From: JAICND01 sp040905905
GTDB taxonomy: Bacteria; Actinomycetota; Acidimicrobiia; Spongiisociales; ZC4RG35
NCBI GenBank assembly: GCA_040905905.1
Contig: JBBDQN010000041.1
Location: 1 to 23,750, forward strand
Direction of reading: 5' to 3'
DNA length: 23,750 nt
Position numbers and translations under genes: made by a program. Within the stretch, counting starts at the first letter, position 1. Each line of letters begins with the position of its first letter. Shown here piece after piece: positions 6,527 through 14,544 of the stretch. Under the pieces are notes generated by a model. It saw only the letters and a list, made by a program, of their open reading frames with translations. It had not been told where the DNA came from and did not search any database.

Positions 6527-6811
6527 GTGCGTGGTTATGAGATCAACAAGGACGACTATCTGAAGCGGCTGGCGCGAATCGAGGGCCAGGTGCGGGGTCT
6601 GCAGCGGATGATCAACGAGGACAAGTACTGCATCGACGTGCTCACCCAGGTCAACGCAGCCTCCGCAGCGCTCAAGGGAGTTGCGGTTGGCCTGCTCGAC
6701 GAACACGTCCGTCACTGTGTCCGCGAGGCGGCCGAAGCCGGTGACGGCCTCAGCGCCGACCAGATGGTCACCGAGGCCACCAAGGCAATCGAACGTCTCG
6801 TCCGATCCTGA
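6527..6811 (+). CDS. csoR: CsoR-family copper-sensing repressor
   Basis: A 94-residue all-helical CsoR/RcnR-family repressor. Such proteins bind DNA as tetramers and let go when Cu(I) binds. The Cu(I) ligand set is complete: C35 (DKYCIDV), H60 and C64 (EHVRHC), with the H-x3-C spacing of copper sensors. The family motif RLARIEGQVRGLQRM is at 14-28. The GTG start at 6527 follows GGAG by eight bases. Longer in-frame extensions upstream run through the operator and promoter and are rejected. It lies 11 bp before copB in one operon and probably controls the operators at 5815 and 6497. Confidence 0.95.
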   Translation: MRGYEINKDDYLKRLARIEGQVRGLQRMINEDKYCIDVLTQVNAASAALKGVAVGLLDEHVRHCVREAAEAGDGLSADQMVTEATKAIERLVRS

Positions 6812-6822
6812 AGGGTCTGAGC

Positions 6823-8958
6823 ATGAGCACCCATGATCACCACGCCGACCACGGCGACGACAACGGACACGCCCACCACCCGGAACCCGACCACAGCAGC
6901 AGCCAGGCCGCCGAAACCGCACCGGCCACACACACCACCGTTCATTCGGACGCACATGGAGCCCACCACGGCAACGGGGCGCATGGTGGACACGACAAGC
7001 ACGCCGGCCACAGCGTGGCCATGTTCCGAGACCGGTTCTGGCTCTCCCTGGCCCTGACCCTCCCCGTCGTGTTCTTCTCAGAGATGATCCAGGAGTGGTT
7101 CGGCTACACCGCCCCCACCTTCCCCGGATCAGACTGGATTGCCCCGGTCCTGGGCACGGTCATCTTCTTCTACGGCGGATCCCCATTCCTGAAGGGAGCG
7201 GTCCAGGAGGTCCGGGATCGCCAACCGGGGATGATGCTGCTGATCGGGATGGCGATCACCGTCGCCTTCGCCGCCTCAGCCGCTACCACCTTCGGCTGGT
7301 TCGACCTCGAGTTCTGGTGGGAGCTGGCGGCGCTGATAACGATCATGCTCCTGGGCCACTGGATGGAGATGAGGGCCATCGGCCAAGCACGAGGAGCCCT
7401 CGCCGCCCTCGCCGAGCTGCTCCCCGACGAGGCGGAACGGGTCACCGACGAGAGGACCGAAACGGTGTCGATCGGGGAACTGACGGTAGGGGACGTCGTG
7501 CTCGTTCGTCCCGGCGGGCGGGTCCCAGCCGACGGAGAGGTGATCTCGGGTGAAGTGGAGATGGACGAGTCGATGGTCACCGGAGAATCGAAGCCCGTGA
7601 CCAAACGGCCCGGCGATGGGGTCGTCGCCGGAACCGTGGCAACCGACAACTCGATACGGGTCCGGGTGCGAGCTGTTGGAGAAGACACCGCCCTGGCCGG
7701 CATCCAACGTCTCGTCGCCCAAGCCCAAGAGTCCCGGTCCCGAGCGCAGGTACTGGCCGACCGCGCTGCTGCGCTCTTGTTCTACGTCGCGGTTGCGGCG
7801 GCCGTGATCACCGTTGCCGCCTGGCTCATCGCCGAACAACCCGACCAAGCCGTAGTCCGGTCGGTGGCCGTCCTGGTCATCGCTTGTCCCCATGCCCTCG
7901 GATTGGCCATACCCCTGGTGATCGCTATCTCCACCAACCTGGCCGCCCGCAACGGGATCCTGGTCAAGGATCGTCTGGCCCTGGAGCGGATGCGCACCGT
8001 CGACGTTGTTCTCTTCGACAAGACCGGAACCCTCACCAAAGGCAGCCACCGGCTCGCCTCACTGGCCACAGTCGCCGGTGACGACGACCGGGTCCTGGCG
8101 GCGGCGGCCGCGGTCGAAGCCGACTCCGAACATCCCCTGGCCCGTGCCATAGTCACCGCAGCGCGGGAACGAGGCGAGGTTCCCACGGCCTCCGGTTTCA
8201 GAGCGATGAGCGGCCGCGGGGTGGAGGCCAGCGTCGACGGATCCAAGGTGATAGTGGGCGGCCCCACCATGCTCAACGAAGGACGCTTCGAGCTTCCCGA
8301 AGACCTCGCCAGCACCGTCGAGGGGTGGAAAGAGCGGGGGGCTGCGGTCCTCTACGTCATCGAGGACGGAAAGGTGACCGGCGCCGTCTCGGTCGAGGAC
8401 AAGATCCGCCCCGAGTCCCGTCAAGCCGTGGAGGAATTGCATCGGCTCGGAGTCGAAGTGGCCATGATCACCGGAGACGCCCGCCAGGTGGCAGACGCCG
8501 TCGCCATAGAGCTCAACATCGACCGGGTGCTCGCCGAAGTCCTCCCCGAAGACAAACACTCCGAAGTGGAGAAACTGCAACAGCAAGGCCTCCGAGTCGC
8601 CATGGTCGGCGACGGGGTCAACGACGCATCCGCCCTCGCCCAAGCCGACGTCGGGATCGCCATCGGCGCCGGCACCGACGTCGCCATCGAGTCGGCTGGA
8701 ATCGTCCTCGCCTCTGACGACCCACGAGGTGTGGTGGGCATTCGCAAGCTGTCCCAGGCCGGATACCGCAAGATGATCCAGAACCTGGTCTGGGCCACCG
8801 GCTACAACGTGGCCGCCATCCCCCTCGCCGCAGGCGCTTTCGCCTGGGCCGGGATCGTCCTCAGTCCGGCCGTCGCCGCCGTCCTAATGAGTGTCTCCAC
8901 AGTCATCGTGGCCATCAACGCCCAACTACTGCGGGGACTCGACCTCAAACCGACATGA
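6823..8958 (+). CDS. copB: Copper-translocating P1B ATPase, CopB type (CPH motif)
   Basis: A 711-residue heavy-metal P-type ATPase that exports copper (possibly silver) using ATP. Residues 4-64 form a His-rich N terminus in place of the CxxC heavy-metal domains of CopA. The actuator motif TGES is at 253-256. The transmembrane metal site is C355-P356-H357, which places it in the CopB-like P1B-3 group. The phosphorylation site is D399-KTGT, followed by SEHPLA in the nucleotide domain and GDGVND at 596-601. Several membrane helices surround these. The length is normal and all key residues are present. It lies 11 bp after csoR and its stop overlaps the next ATG (ATGA). The CPH group is linked to Cu(I), Cu(II) or Ag(I); which one applies here is not shown. 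Confidence 0.96.
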   Translation: MSTHDHHADHGDDNGHAHHPEPDHSSSQAAETAPATHTTVHSDAHGAHHGNGAHGGHDKHAGHSVAMFRDRFWLSLALTLPVVFFSEMIQEWFGYTAPTFPGSDWIAPVLGTVIFFYGGSPFLKGAVQEVRDRQPGMMLLIGMAITVAFAASAATTFGWFDLEFWWELAALITIMLLGHWMEMRAIGQARGALAALAELLPDEAERVTDERTETVSIGELTVGDVVLVRPGGRVPADGEVISGEVEMDESMVTGESKPVTKRPGDGVVAGTVATDNSIRVRVRAVGEDTALAGIQRLVAQAQESRSRAQVLADRAAALLFYVAVAAAVITVAAWLIAEQPDQAVVRSVAVLVIACPHALGLAIPLVIAISTNLAARNGILVKDRLALERMRTVDVVLFDKTGTLTKGSHRLASLATVAGDDDRVLAAAAAVEADSEHPLARAIVTAARERGEVPTASGFRAMSGRGVEASVDGSKVIVGGPTMLNEGRFELPEDLASTVEGWKERGAAVLYVIEDGKVTGAVSVEDKIRPESRQAVEELHRLGVEVAMITGDARQVADAVAIELNIDRVLAEVLPEDKHSEVEKLQQQGLRVAMVGDGVNDASALAQADVGIAIGAGTDVAIESAGIVLASDDPRGVVGIRKLSQAGYRKMIQNLVWATGYNVAAIPLAAGAFAWAGIVLSPAVAAVLMSVSTVIVAINAQLLRGLDLKPT

Positions 8959-9338
8959 GAAGAGTCATCGCCGGTGTCACAGCAACGCTGATCCTCGCCA
9001 GCTGCGGCAACGGAGCCGCCGAGACCACAATCCCGGTGCAGGACTCCGACCTGGTCGAGGCCGGGTCGGCCCTCTACGCAGCCAACTGCGCCCAATGCCA
9101 CGGCGCAGACCTCAGAGGAACCAACCAGGGCCCCTCACATCTATCCCAGGTCTACGAGCCAGGCCACCACGGAGACGGAGCCTTCCTCGTGGCGGTCACC
9201 GCAGGGGTGCGACCCCACCACTGGAACTTCGGCCCGATGCCACCCATCGAAGGCCTGACCCCCGCAGACATCGAGGCCATCATCGCCTTCGTCCGTGAAC
9301 GCCAGCGCGTCGAAGGATTGGAGCCTTACCCACCCTGA
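8955..9338 (+). CDS. Second c-type cytochrome lipoprotein
   Basis: A 127-residue exported mono-heme cytochrome c. The lipoprotein signal ends at LASC with Cys at 17. The heme site is C45-A-Q-C48-H49 and the likely distal ligand is the Met in GPMPP. The start ATG overlaps the copB stop by four bases, so it is translationally coupled to the exporter and controlled by copper. Like the cytochrome at 4009, it has AANCAQCHGADLRG near the heme and a C-terminal IEAIIAFV helix. A cytochrome tied this closely to a copper pump suggests a copper redox or electron-transfer role outside the membrane. That role is inferred. Confidence 0.92.
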   Translation: MRRVIAGVTATLILASCGNGAAETTIPVQDSDLVEAGSALYAANCAQCHGADLRGTNQGPSHLSQVYEPGHHGDGAFLVAVTAGVRPHHWNFGPMPPIEGLTPADIEAIIAFVRERQRVEGLEPYPP

Positions 9339-9463
9339 CTGCTGTGGGCAACGCCACGTTCGCTTATCGCGCTAGAGGGTGCGATTGGACGGTAAAAAAG
9401 CACGCGAAACCAGAAATGGCCTCTGTCAGGCGATGTAGTGGCATCAGGGACAACTCGGGAACC

Positions 9464-9471
9464 CGGTAGAA
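9464..9471 (+). repeat. Isolated copy of CGGTAGAA inside the island
   Basis: This is the integrase-linked 8-mer in intergenic DNA 126 bp after the cytochrome gene. Its context (CCCGGTAGAACGGGGGG) resembles that of the copy at 5433. Confidence 0.4.
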
Positions 9472-9769
9472 CGGGGGGTGTTTGACATGCCTGCAGGTAC
9501 AAATCGACTATGAGGAGGGTCGACAGCAGCCTTCTCAAGTATCCTTAGAACCAATATCCCCCCCGGTCGCTTGATCAGTCGCATCACCAGACGGGTCCCC
9601 AGAAGCGGCTGGGCAAAGGATCACCCAACAGCTGATCAGGCTCTCGTCTTTGTCTCCTCCACGGTGCCGCCAGTATCGCTGGGTCGGGCAGTCGGCAGTC
9701 ATGGCGAGGACCGATGGTGGGGATCGTGGACCCGCAACGACCTGTCGCGTCTTGGCCAGGCGGAGCCAC

Positions 9770-9835
9770 GGGGGGTGGGTAGGGGGGCGTGGTCTCCGCC
9801 GTGCTGGGCGACGGTGGCGGGGTGTGGGGCTGGGG
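9770..9835 (+). other. G-rich tract, potential G-quadruplex
   Basis: The plus strand has G runs at 9770-9775, 9777-9779, 9782-9787, 9806-9808, 9819-9822, 9826-9829 and 9832-9835 with mostly short loops. This could fold into one or two quadruplexes. It lies about 110 bp beyond the end of the EhuB-like gene, on the strand opposite to it. Confidence 0.45.
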
Positions 9836-9943
9836 TGCCGCCCGCGTTTTTACCTTACCAGGCTGGCATTCACGGCTCGACCCGACGACCCACCCCCGGC
9901 TCGGTGACGGGAGCGGGAGGCGGTGAAGGCGGCTTTTGGGTTT

Positions 9944-10915
9944 CTATTGGGTGCAGTGTTCTTCGGCGGTGTGATCGTCGGCGGCTTGGGCGGCTTCGGC
10001 GAAGCCGAAGGGTTCGACGATGCGGGTGATGTCACCTTGTTGTTTCATTTCGGTGAGGACCTGGTTGAACTGGTCGCGGAAGGCGATGTCGTCTTGGCGG
10101 AACCCGAAGGCGCCGCAGCCGGGCTGTCCTTGGTGGGTGAAGCCTTCGGTGACTTCGACTCCTTCGAAGTTTGTTTGGGCGGCGAGGTTGGCGAGGGAGA
10201 TGGTGGTGAGGGCGGCTGCGTGGATCCTGCCCGTCTGGAGGGCGGAGAGGATGTCGGCGGGGTTGTCGAACCGTCTGACATGGCCGGGTGGGATGCCTGA
10301 CTCCGTGGCTTGGGTGGCTTCTACGGCCCCGGTTAGGACTCCCAGCCTCAGTCTGGGTTGGGCGGCGATGTCTTCGTAACGCAGGATGGCATGCGGGTTT
10401 CCTTCGGCGACGAGGAAGGCTTGTTGGACGCAGTAGTCGGGGTCGGAGAAGAGGATCTCCTGGCAGCGTTCGGGGGTGATGAACATGCCGGCGGCGATGA
10501 GGTCGAAGCGCCCCTGCTGGAGTCCGGAGATGAGAGAGCCGAAAGGTGTGGTTATGCCGTCGAGTTGGGGTACTCCCAGTTTTCGCATCACTTCCCGTGC
10601 CACTTCGGGGGCGGCTCCGGTCAGTTGTCCGGTTTCGTCGAGGTGCCCGTAGGGGGCCTCGTTGGCGAAGCCGACCCGGATGAACCCCTGGCTGCGGGCC
10701 CGGCCCAACGTCCCGTCGGCGCCTGTGGTTGCACAGGCGGCGAGGAGTGGGCTGAGGATGACACCTCCGGAGGCGAGCAGGGAGAGTGAGAGGAACTCTC
10801 GCCGTGACAGCCGCTGTTCTCCGATTCGTCTGGGTGTGGGGAGGGGCGGCCTGCTCCGAGTCGGCCTGCTCCGACCACCGGACCGGGTGGTCCAGTCCGG
10901 GTCAGGTCCCGACAT
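9944..10915 (-). CDS. EhuB-like substrate-binding lipoprotein (orphan)
   Basis: A 323-residue solute-binding protein of the amino-acid/ectoine type (family 3). It has a Tat-type signal (SRREFLSLSLLASGG, twin Arg 38-39) ending in a lipobox (PLLAAC, Cys 61). The mature part begins with IRVGFANEAPYGHLDETG and contains FDLIAAGMFITPERC and FSDPDYCVQQAFLV, which I recognise from EhuB, the ectoine/hydroxyectoine binding protein. No permease or ATPase gene is present. ATG 10915 is chosen because it overlaps the kinase stop by 14 bp and follows GGGAG by seven bases. It is therefore coupled to the kinase and may serve as its ligand-binding partner rather than as a transporter part. Ligand identity is inferred only from family resemblance. 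Confidence 0.9.
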   Translation of the reverse strand: MSGPDPDWTTRSGGRSRPTRSRPPLPTPRRIGEQRLSRREFLSLSLLASGGVILSPLLAACATTGADGTLGRARSQGFIRVGFANEAPYGHLDETGQLTGAAPEVAREVMRKLGVPQLDGITTPFGSLISGLQQGRFDLIAAGMFITPERCQEILFSDPDYCVQQAFLVAEGNPHAILRYEDIAAQPRLRLGVLTGAVEATQATESGIPPGHVRRFDNPADILSALQTGRIHAAALTTISLANLAAQTNFEGVEVTEGFTHQGQPGCGAFGFRQDDIAFRDQFNQVLTEMKQQGDITRIVEPFGFAEAAQAADDHTAEEHCTQ

Positions 10916-12614
10916 GGTTGCGCTCCCGGCGTGCGTTGTCGCGCCTATCGGATGGTGTTGCTTCTCCGATCCGGGTCTTGGGTAGCCGCAGTTCGAACAC
11001 GGTCTCGGACCCGGTCCGCCGGTAGGTGAGGTCGCCGCCGAGGGCGATAGCGAGCCGTTTGGAGACACGCAACCCCAATCCCAGGGAGGTGGGGCCTCCA
11101 GGTGTGTCCTTTTTCCCCGAGGCGGCGGTGAACAGGCTGGGGAGCTCGGCGCCAGCCACTCCCGGCCCGTCGTCGACCACGGCGAGTCGCACCTCGCGGA
11201 GGCCGTGTTCGATCTGGTATGCCACCCGGTGGTGAGCGTGGCGGACCGCGTTGGTGTGGAGGTGGCGGATCACATGCCGCAACCGGAGCGGGTCCGCCCA
11301 CACGTCAGCCGCACCCTGCAGTGACACTTCGACGTGGGGTGGGGCATCGACTTCACGGATGATTCGTTCTACCTCCCAGGCGAGGTCGACGGTCTCGGGC
11401 CGCATGGGGAGGACTTCGGCGTCGAGCCGACCCAGCAGCAAAAGGTTGTCGACCAGGCGGGCCAGCTCGGTTCCCTGCTGACGGAGCAAGGTGACGTACT
11501 CCCGTATTTCAGGGTCCGACCCCAGGGTGCTCTCCTCGAGGATTTCGGCCATACCCACCACCACCGTCAGCGGGGTGCGGAGTTCATGGCTGATCGCAGC
11601 CATGAACTGGTCCTTCTCCTCGGCCAGGCGACGCAGCTCGGCATTCTCCTCCCGGCTCCGTAACGCCCCCACCCCGATGTGGGCGCTGACCGCGGCCGCC
11701 CCCGTCAACAGCAGACCCAAGACCACATTCGGCCATGCTGGCCCGCCCGTCAGGGCGTTCCGGGCCGCTTCGGTCGGGATCACCTCAACCCGCCACAGTC
11801 GATCTCCCACTTCGAGAGTCTCGGTGCGGCGCAGCGGATCAGGAGACGCTGGACGGGCAGGTGTGGCGGTGATGTCGCTGACACTCCAGACCACAACCTC
11901 GGAGAGGCTGGCGGCAAGTTTTCCCTCCACCAACGCGTCCACCCGGGAGAGGGATACGGTAAAGCCGGTCACCTGGCCGGATTCGGCGATCGGGGCCACC
12001 ATCAGAAACCCCCACAGGTCGGGCCTGCCGAACAGTTGGGTGAGAGGAGAAACAGAAACCCCTCCGTTCTCGGCTGCCCGTTCCAGCGCTTCCACCCACA
12101 CCGGGTCGGTGCCGGCATCGAAGCCTCGCAGATCCAGGTCGGTACCGGGACCCGGCACCAGATACAGCACCGGATAGTGGACTTGGTCCGGGCCAGCGGG
12201 AGACTTTTCACCGTCAGCGTTTAGAGCAAACATGCTGTATGCCGGATCCGACTCGCGGACCCCCTCGAGGAACGCCGACAGCTCAGATTCGGGGACCACC
12301 GGGATATAGGCCAGACCGAGATTGCCCACCAGCCGGCCCACACTCTCGGCGAAGACCTCGAACTCGGCTTCGGTCACCTCCTCACTCGCCAAGAACAGGC
12401 CCGCCGCTCCCGCGGCGTCTGCCCTCGTCGCCTCCACCGAGCCTCTCGCCGCTTCGGTAACGAACAAGCCCCGTCGATCCATGATCTCTCCGGCCGCATG
12501 CTGGGAGCTGTCGCTGCCCGACCGGACCACGGCCACCGTTAGCCCAACACCCAAAAGGACGATGAGCAGCGTCACCCCGTGTCTCATCAGGAAATGTCTG
12601 CGGATCCGCGACAC
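10902..12614 (-). CDS. CHASE-domain sensor histidine kinase (orphan)
   Basis: A 570-residue membrane sensor kinase. It has a membrane helix at about 13-30, an extracytoplasmic CHASE-like domain (about 75-235, with SAFLEGVRESDPAYSMFALN and YLVPGPGTDLDLRGFD), a second helix at about 295-315, a short linker helix, a HisKA domain with phosphoacceptor H343 (AAISHELRTPL), and an ATPase domain with N455, DDGPG (481-485) and LGLGL (511-515). All catalytic motifs are present. The start is GTG 12614, six bases after GAGGAG. No response regulator is encoded nearby, and the next gene in the operon is the EhuB-like binding protein, overlapping by 14 bp. The sensed ligand is unknown. Confidence 0.93.
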   Translation of the reverse strand: MSRIRRHFLMRHGVTLLIVLLGVGLTVAVVRSGSDSSQHAAGEIMDRRGLFVTEAARGSVEATRADAAGAAGLFLASEEVTEAEFEVFAESVGRLVGNLGLAYIPVVPESELSAFLEGVRESDPAYSMFALNADGEKSPAGPDQVHYPVLYLVPGPGTDLDLRGFDAGTDPVWVEALERAAENGGVSVSPLTQLFGRPDLWGFLMVAPIAESGQVTGFTVSLSRVDALVEGKLAASLSEVVVWSVSDITATPARPASPDPLRRTETLEVGDRLWRVEVIPTEAARNALTGGPAWPNVVLGLLLTGAAAVSAHIGVGALRSREENAELRRLAEEKDQFMAAISHELRTPLTVVVGMAEILEESTLGSDPEIREYVTLLRQQGTELARLVDNLLLLGRLDAEVLPMRPETVDLAWEVERIIREVDAPPHVEVSLQGAADVWADPLRLRHVIRHLHTNAVRHAHHRVAYQIEHGLREVRLAVVDDGPGVAGAELPSLFTAASGKKDTPGGPTSLGLGLRVSKRLAIALGGDLTYRRTGSETVFELRLPKTRIGEATPSDRRDNARRERNHVGT

Positions 12615-12624
12615 GCGACTCCTC

Positions 12625-12644
12625 TAACCGTTCTTCTTCGGTTA
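12625..12644. promoter_or_regulatory. Inverted repeat just upstream of the kinase gene
   Basis: TAACCG and CGGTTA (12625-12630 and 12639-12644) are separated by eight bases and lie 11 bp before the kinase start, next to its GAGGAG site. It could be an operator or a leader hairpin acting on the kinase/EhuB operon. There is no direct support for either. Confidence 0.35.
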
Positions 12645-12876
12645 TCGACTCATGACCGCCACATCTTCACCCCAACTCGGCGACATCCACACCTCCCATC
12701 ATCAGGGGTCGGCGGAGCAAGGCCCGACCGGGTCAGGGATCAGGCAATCCTTTGAGTCGACCGTTGGGGGAGTCGGTCGGGATTGTCTCGGTACCTGAAA
12801 GAAATGGGTTGTTCGCCCGATGTGGCCGCAATCACTTCCCGGTATGTTCCAGGGGGTTCAATTCGGAGGTGTCGAT

Positions 12877-13701
12877 ATGACCGGGGCAACCAGCGATGAG
12901 GCAACGATGGAACCCCGCCCGCTAGCCGTCGACATCGCTGGTGAGGGTGAGGCGTTGGTGCTGATACCGGGTGGCATCACCGGCTGGCTGTCGTGGATTA
13001 CCCATCAGGAACGTCTCAGCGACCGATACCAGGTCGTCAGGGTCCAACCGATCCACAACGAACTGGGCTCGGCCGGCATGCCAGGTGATCCTTCCTACAC
13101 CTGGGAGGTAGCAGTCGAGAGCCTCCTCCTCACCCTCGACCACCTCGAGATCGAACGGGCGCACTTTGCTGGCTGGTCGGCTGGCGGCAAAGGCTTGCTC
13201 GACTTCGCCATCGCTTACCCCCGCCGGCTGATATCGATGACCCTTGTCGAGCCGGCCGCAGATTGGATCCTGGCAACAGTGGGCGAGTCCGACCGGGAAC
13301 ACCAGGAATCCACCGAGTTTCTCTACTCGCTAGCAGGCAAGGAGGTGACCGAGGACGACCTGGCCCGAGTCCTACACCTCGCCGGTTTCGTCAGCGACCC
13401 AGCTGCGGCCCGATCGGACCCGTACTGGGAGCGGGCGTGGCCTCATCGCATGACCCTCTCCTGGTTGTCGGAGAAGCTGATGGGATCCGACTACTCGATC
13501 GACGACCTCAAGGCGGTGGACTGTCCGGTGCTCCTCACCAAGGGAACAGAAACCGGGGAAACCGAGAAAAGGGTCGTGGACAAATTGGCGCGACATCTCC
13601 CCAACGCCAGAGTGGTCGAGTTTGAAGGCAACCACGCCCACCACATCGAGAGCCTCGATCGGTTCCTTGATGTACTCGACGACCATCTCCAGACCCGGTA
13701 G
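12877..13701 (+). CDS. Alpha/beta hydrolase
   Basis: A 274-residue alpha/beta hydrolase. The oxyanion region is LIPGGITGW, the nucleophile elbow is GWSAGG (Ser near 95) and the catalytic His is in EFEGNHAHHIE near the C terminus. No signal peptide or membrane helix is visible, so it is cytoplasmic. ATG 12877 follows GGAGGT by six bases. An in-frame start at 12820 has no such site. It is the last cargo gene before the right att site. The 262 bp upstream hold no other gene. The substrate cannot be told from the sequence. Esterase, peptidase or C-C hydrolase activity are all possible. Confidence 0.88.
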   Translation: MTGATSDEATMEPRPLAVDIAGEGEALVLIPGGITGWLSWITHQERLSDRYQVVRVQPIHNELGSAGMPGDPSYTWEVAVESLLLTLDHLEIERAHFAGWSAGGKGLLDFAIAYPRRLISMTLVEPAADWILATVGESDREHQESTEFLYSLAGKEVTEDDLARVLHLAGFVSDPAAARSDPYWERAWPHRMTLSWLSEKLMGSDYSIDDLKAVDCPVLLTKGTETGETEKRVVDKLARHLPNARVVEFEGNHAHHIESLDRFLDVLDDHLQTR

Positions 13702-13794
13702 CAGAAGTGCTCTGAAACCAAACAACTCAGCACCTCCTGGAGAGTGAGGTCATGAGGTCCCCAGCCACTGCGATTGATCCTGTCGTGCCCTCGT

Positions 13795-13814
13795 CTGATG
13801 ACAGACTGATGACA
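13795..13814 (+). repeat. Tandem CTGATGACA repeats near the right att site
   Basis: CTGATGACA occurs at 13795-13803 and 13806-13814, one helical turn apart, with a partial third match (CTGACACC) near 13831. They lie about 110 bp inside the right end of the island. This position suits integrase or excision-factor binding sites on the other arm. That is inference. Confidence 0.4.
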
Positions 13815-13923
13815 AACGACCCAGCACCGTCTGACACCATGGGGTACACGTTGGCATACGTTCCCAAGCGCCCTGACGTTGCCTATCGGTAATCAGCGGG
13901 GGTTACTACCCCAAGAGGTCTCC

Positions 13924-13970
13924 CTCATAACCCGAAGGTCGTGGGTTCAAATCCCACCCCCGCTACTCAA
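13924..13970 (+). repeat. att site, right copy of island 1
   Basis: This is the exact copy of bases 33-79. Upstream of it the sequence is unrelated to the 5' half of the tRNA, so it is not a second tRNA gene. It marks the right end of island 1 and also the left end of the older island 2, because the remains of another integrase follow immediately, in the same position as at the intact site. Confidence 0.93.
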
Positions 13971-13972
13971 GG

Positions 13973-13997
13973 AAAACCCAGGCACCGCCTGGGTTTT
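13973..13997 (+). terminator. Rho-independent terminator after the right att copy
   Basis: AAAACCCAGGC (13973-13983) pairs perfectly with GCCTGGGTTTT (13987-13997) around a three-base loop, followed by CTGTTTTCT. It is strong and, because both strands have A/T-rich flanks, may act both ways. It lies where the hairpin at 80-110 lies after the first att copy and was probably the tRNA terminator before island 1 inserted. Confidence 0.85.
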
Positions 13998-13999
13998 CT

Positions 14000-14345
14000 G
14001 TTTTCTGGGGTTCCACTGGCGGTTGATTGTGATCGTTGATGCTTCGCATCGAGGTCGTCCCATCGTGACCCCAAGACCTCGCCCCGACGCATCCCCGACA
14101 TGGCGTCAGACGCCAGATCGGGAACAGCCGATCGTCGGTGCTGCTCCCGAAGAATGTCCGCAACTGATCCGCATCCCACGTCACCATCTCGGGACCGGCC
14201 GTCGGTGTTCGGCGAGTTCCCGAGGCAGGGTTATGGGGGATCAGGCCTTATGAACTGCATCTTCGAGTGCACGGTGAATGGTGAGGTGCACGTTGTGCAC
14301 CGTCTTCGGCGCCGGCCGTCGCTCACCAGGCGATGAATTGCCGTC
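14000..14345 (-). pseudogene. Decayed tyrosine integrase of island 2
   Basis: Minus-strand translation in shifting frames matches the middle of the intact integrase. SDGR followed by APKTVHNVHLTIHRALEDAV (about 14250-14320) parallels TDGRRALAPKTVLEVHLIIRGALNDAV. WDADQLRTFFGSSTDDRLFP then GMRRGEVLGSRWDDLDAK (about 14060-14185) parallels AWNAQQLQAFLQTAAGHRLFP and GMRRSELLGLRWDDVDLK. At least two frameshifts are present, and both the N-terminal domain and the C-terminal half of the catalytic domain (HxxR and Tyr motifs) are missing. It is a distinct relative, not a copy of the intact gene. Island 2 is therefore probably immobile on its own. Confidence 0.88.
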
Positions 14346-14544
14346 CTGGACCCAGGCCTAGAAGGACTTCACCCGGTTCGGACTCAATGCCTGCAGGGGC
14401 ACATCTCCGATCCCGAAGTCGATCGCTCCTCAACGAGAACTCGGATCGGCGATCTCAACATCGAGTGCACTGCCCATTGAACGCCGCCCGAGGTGCATTA
14501 GGGGGCCGAACGCGTCTGCATTTGGGGCGTTGTTTCAGATCCGG

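Larger units (their letters stand above)
9339..9943. other. Gene-free stretch with a lone promoter and a G-rich tract
   Basis: No convincing gene is visible in these 605 bp. Open frames on both strands are rich in Arg, Pro and Ser and have no motif. The stretch holds a copy of CGGTAGAA (9464-9471) and a TTGACA box (9482-9487) with a weak -10 (GACTAT, 9506-9511, 18-bp spacer) pointing right with no gene downstream. A G-rich tract lies at 9770-9835. Confidence 0.6.

Noticed and set aside
9571..10029. Plus-strand open frame of 152 codons
   Set aside because: It has no motif or ribosome site, contains the G-rich tract and runs into the antisense of the EhuB-like gene.
13924..13970. A second tRNA-fMet gene
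   Set aside because: Only the part from the anticodon loop to the 3' end is present. The sequence upstream does not form the acceptor 5' strand or D arm.
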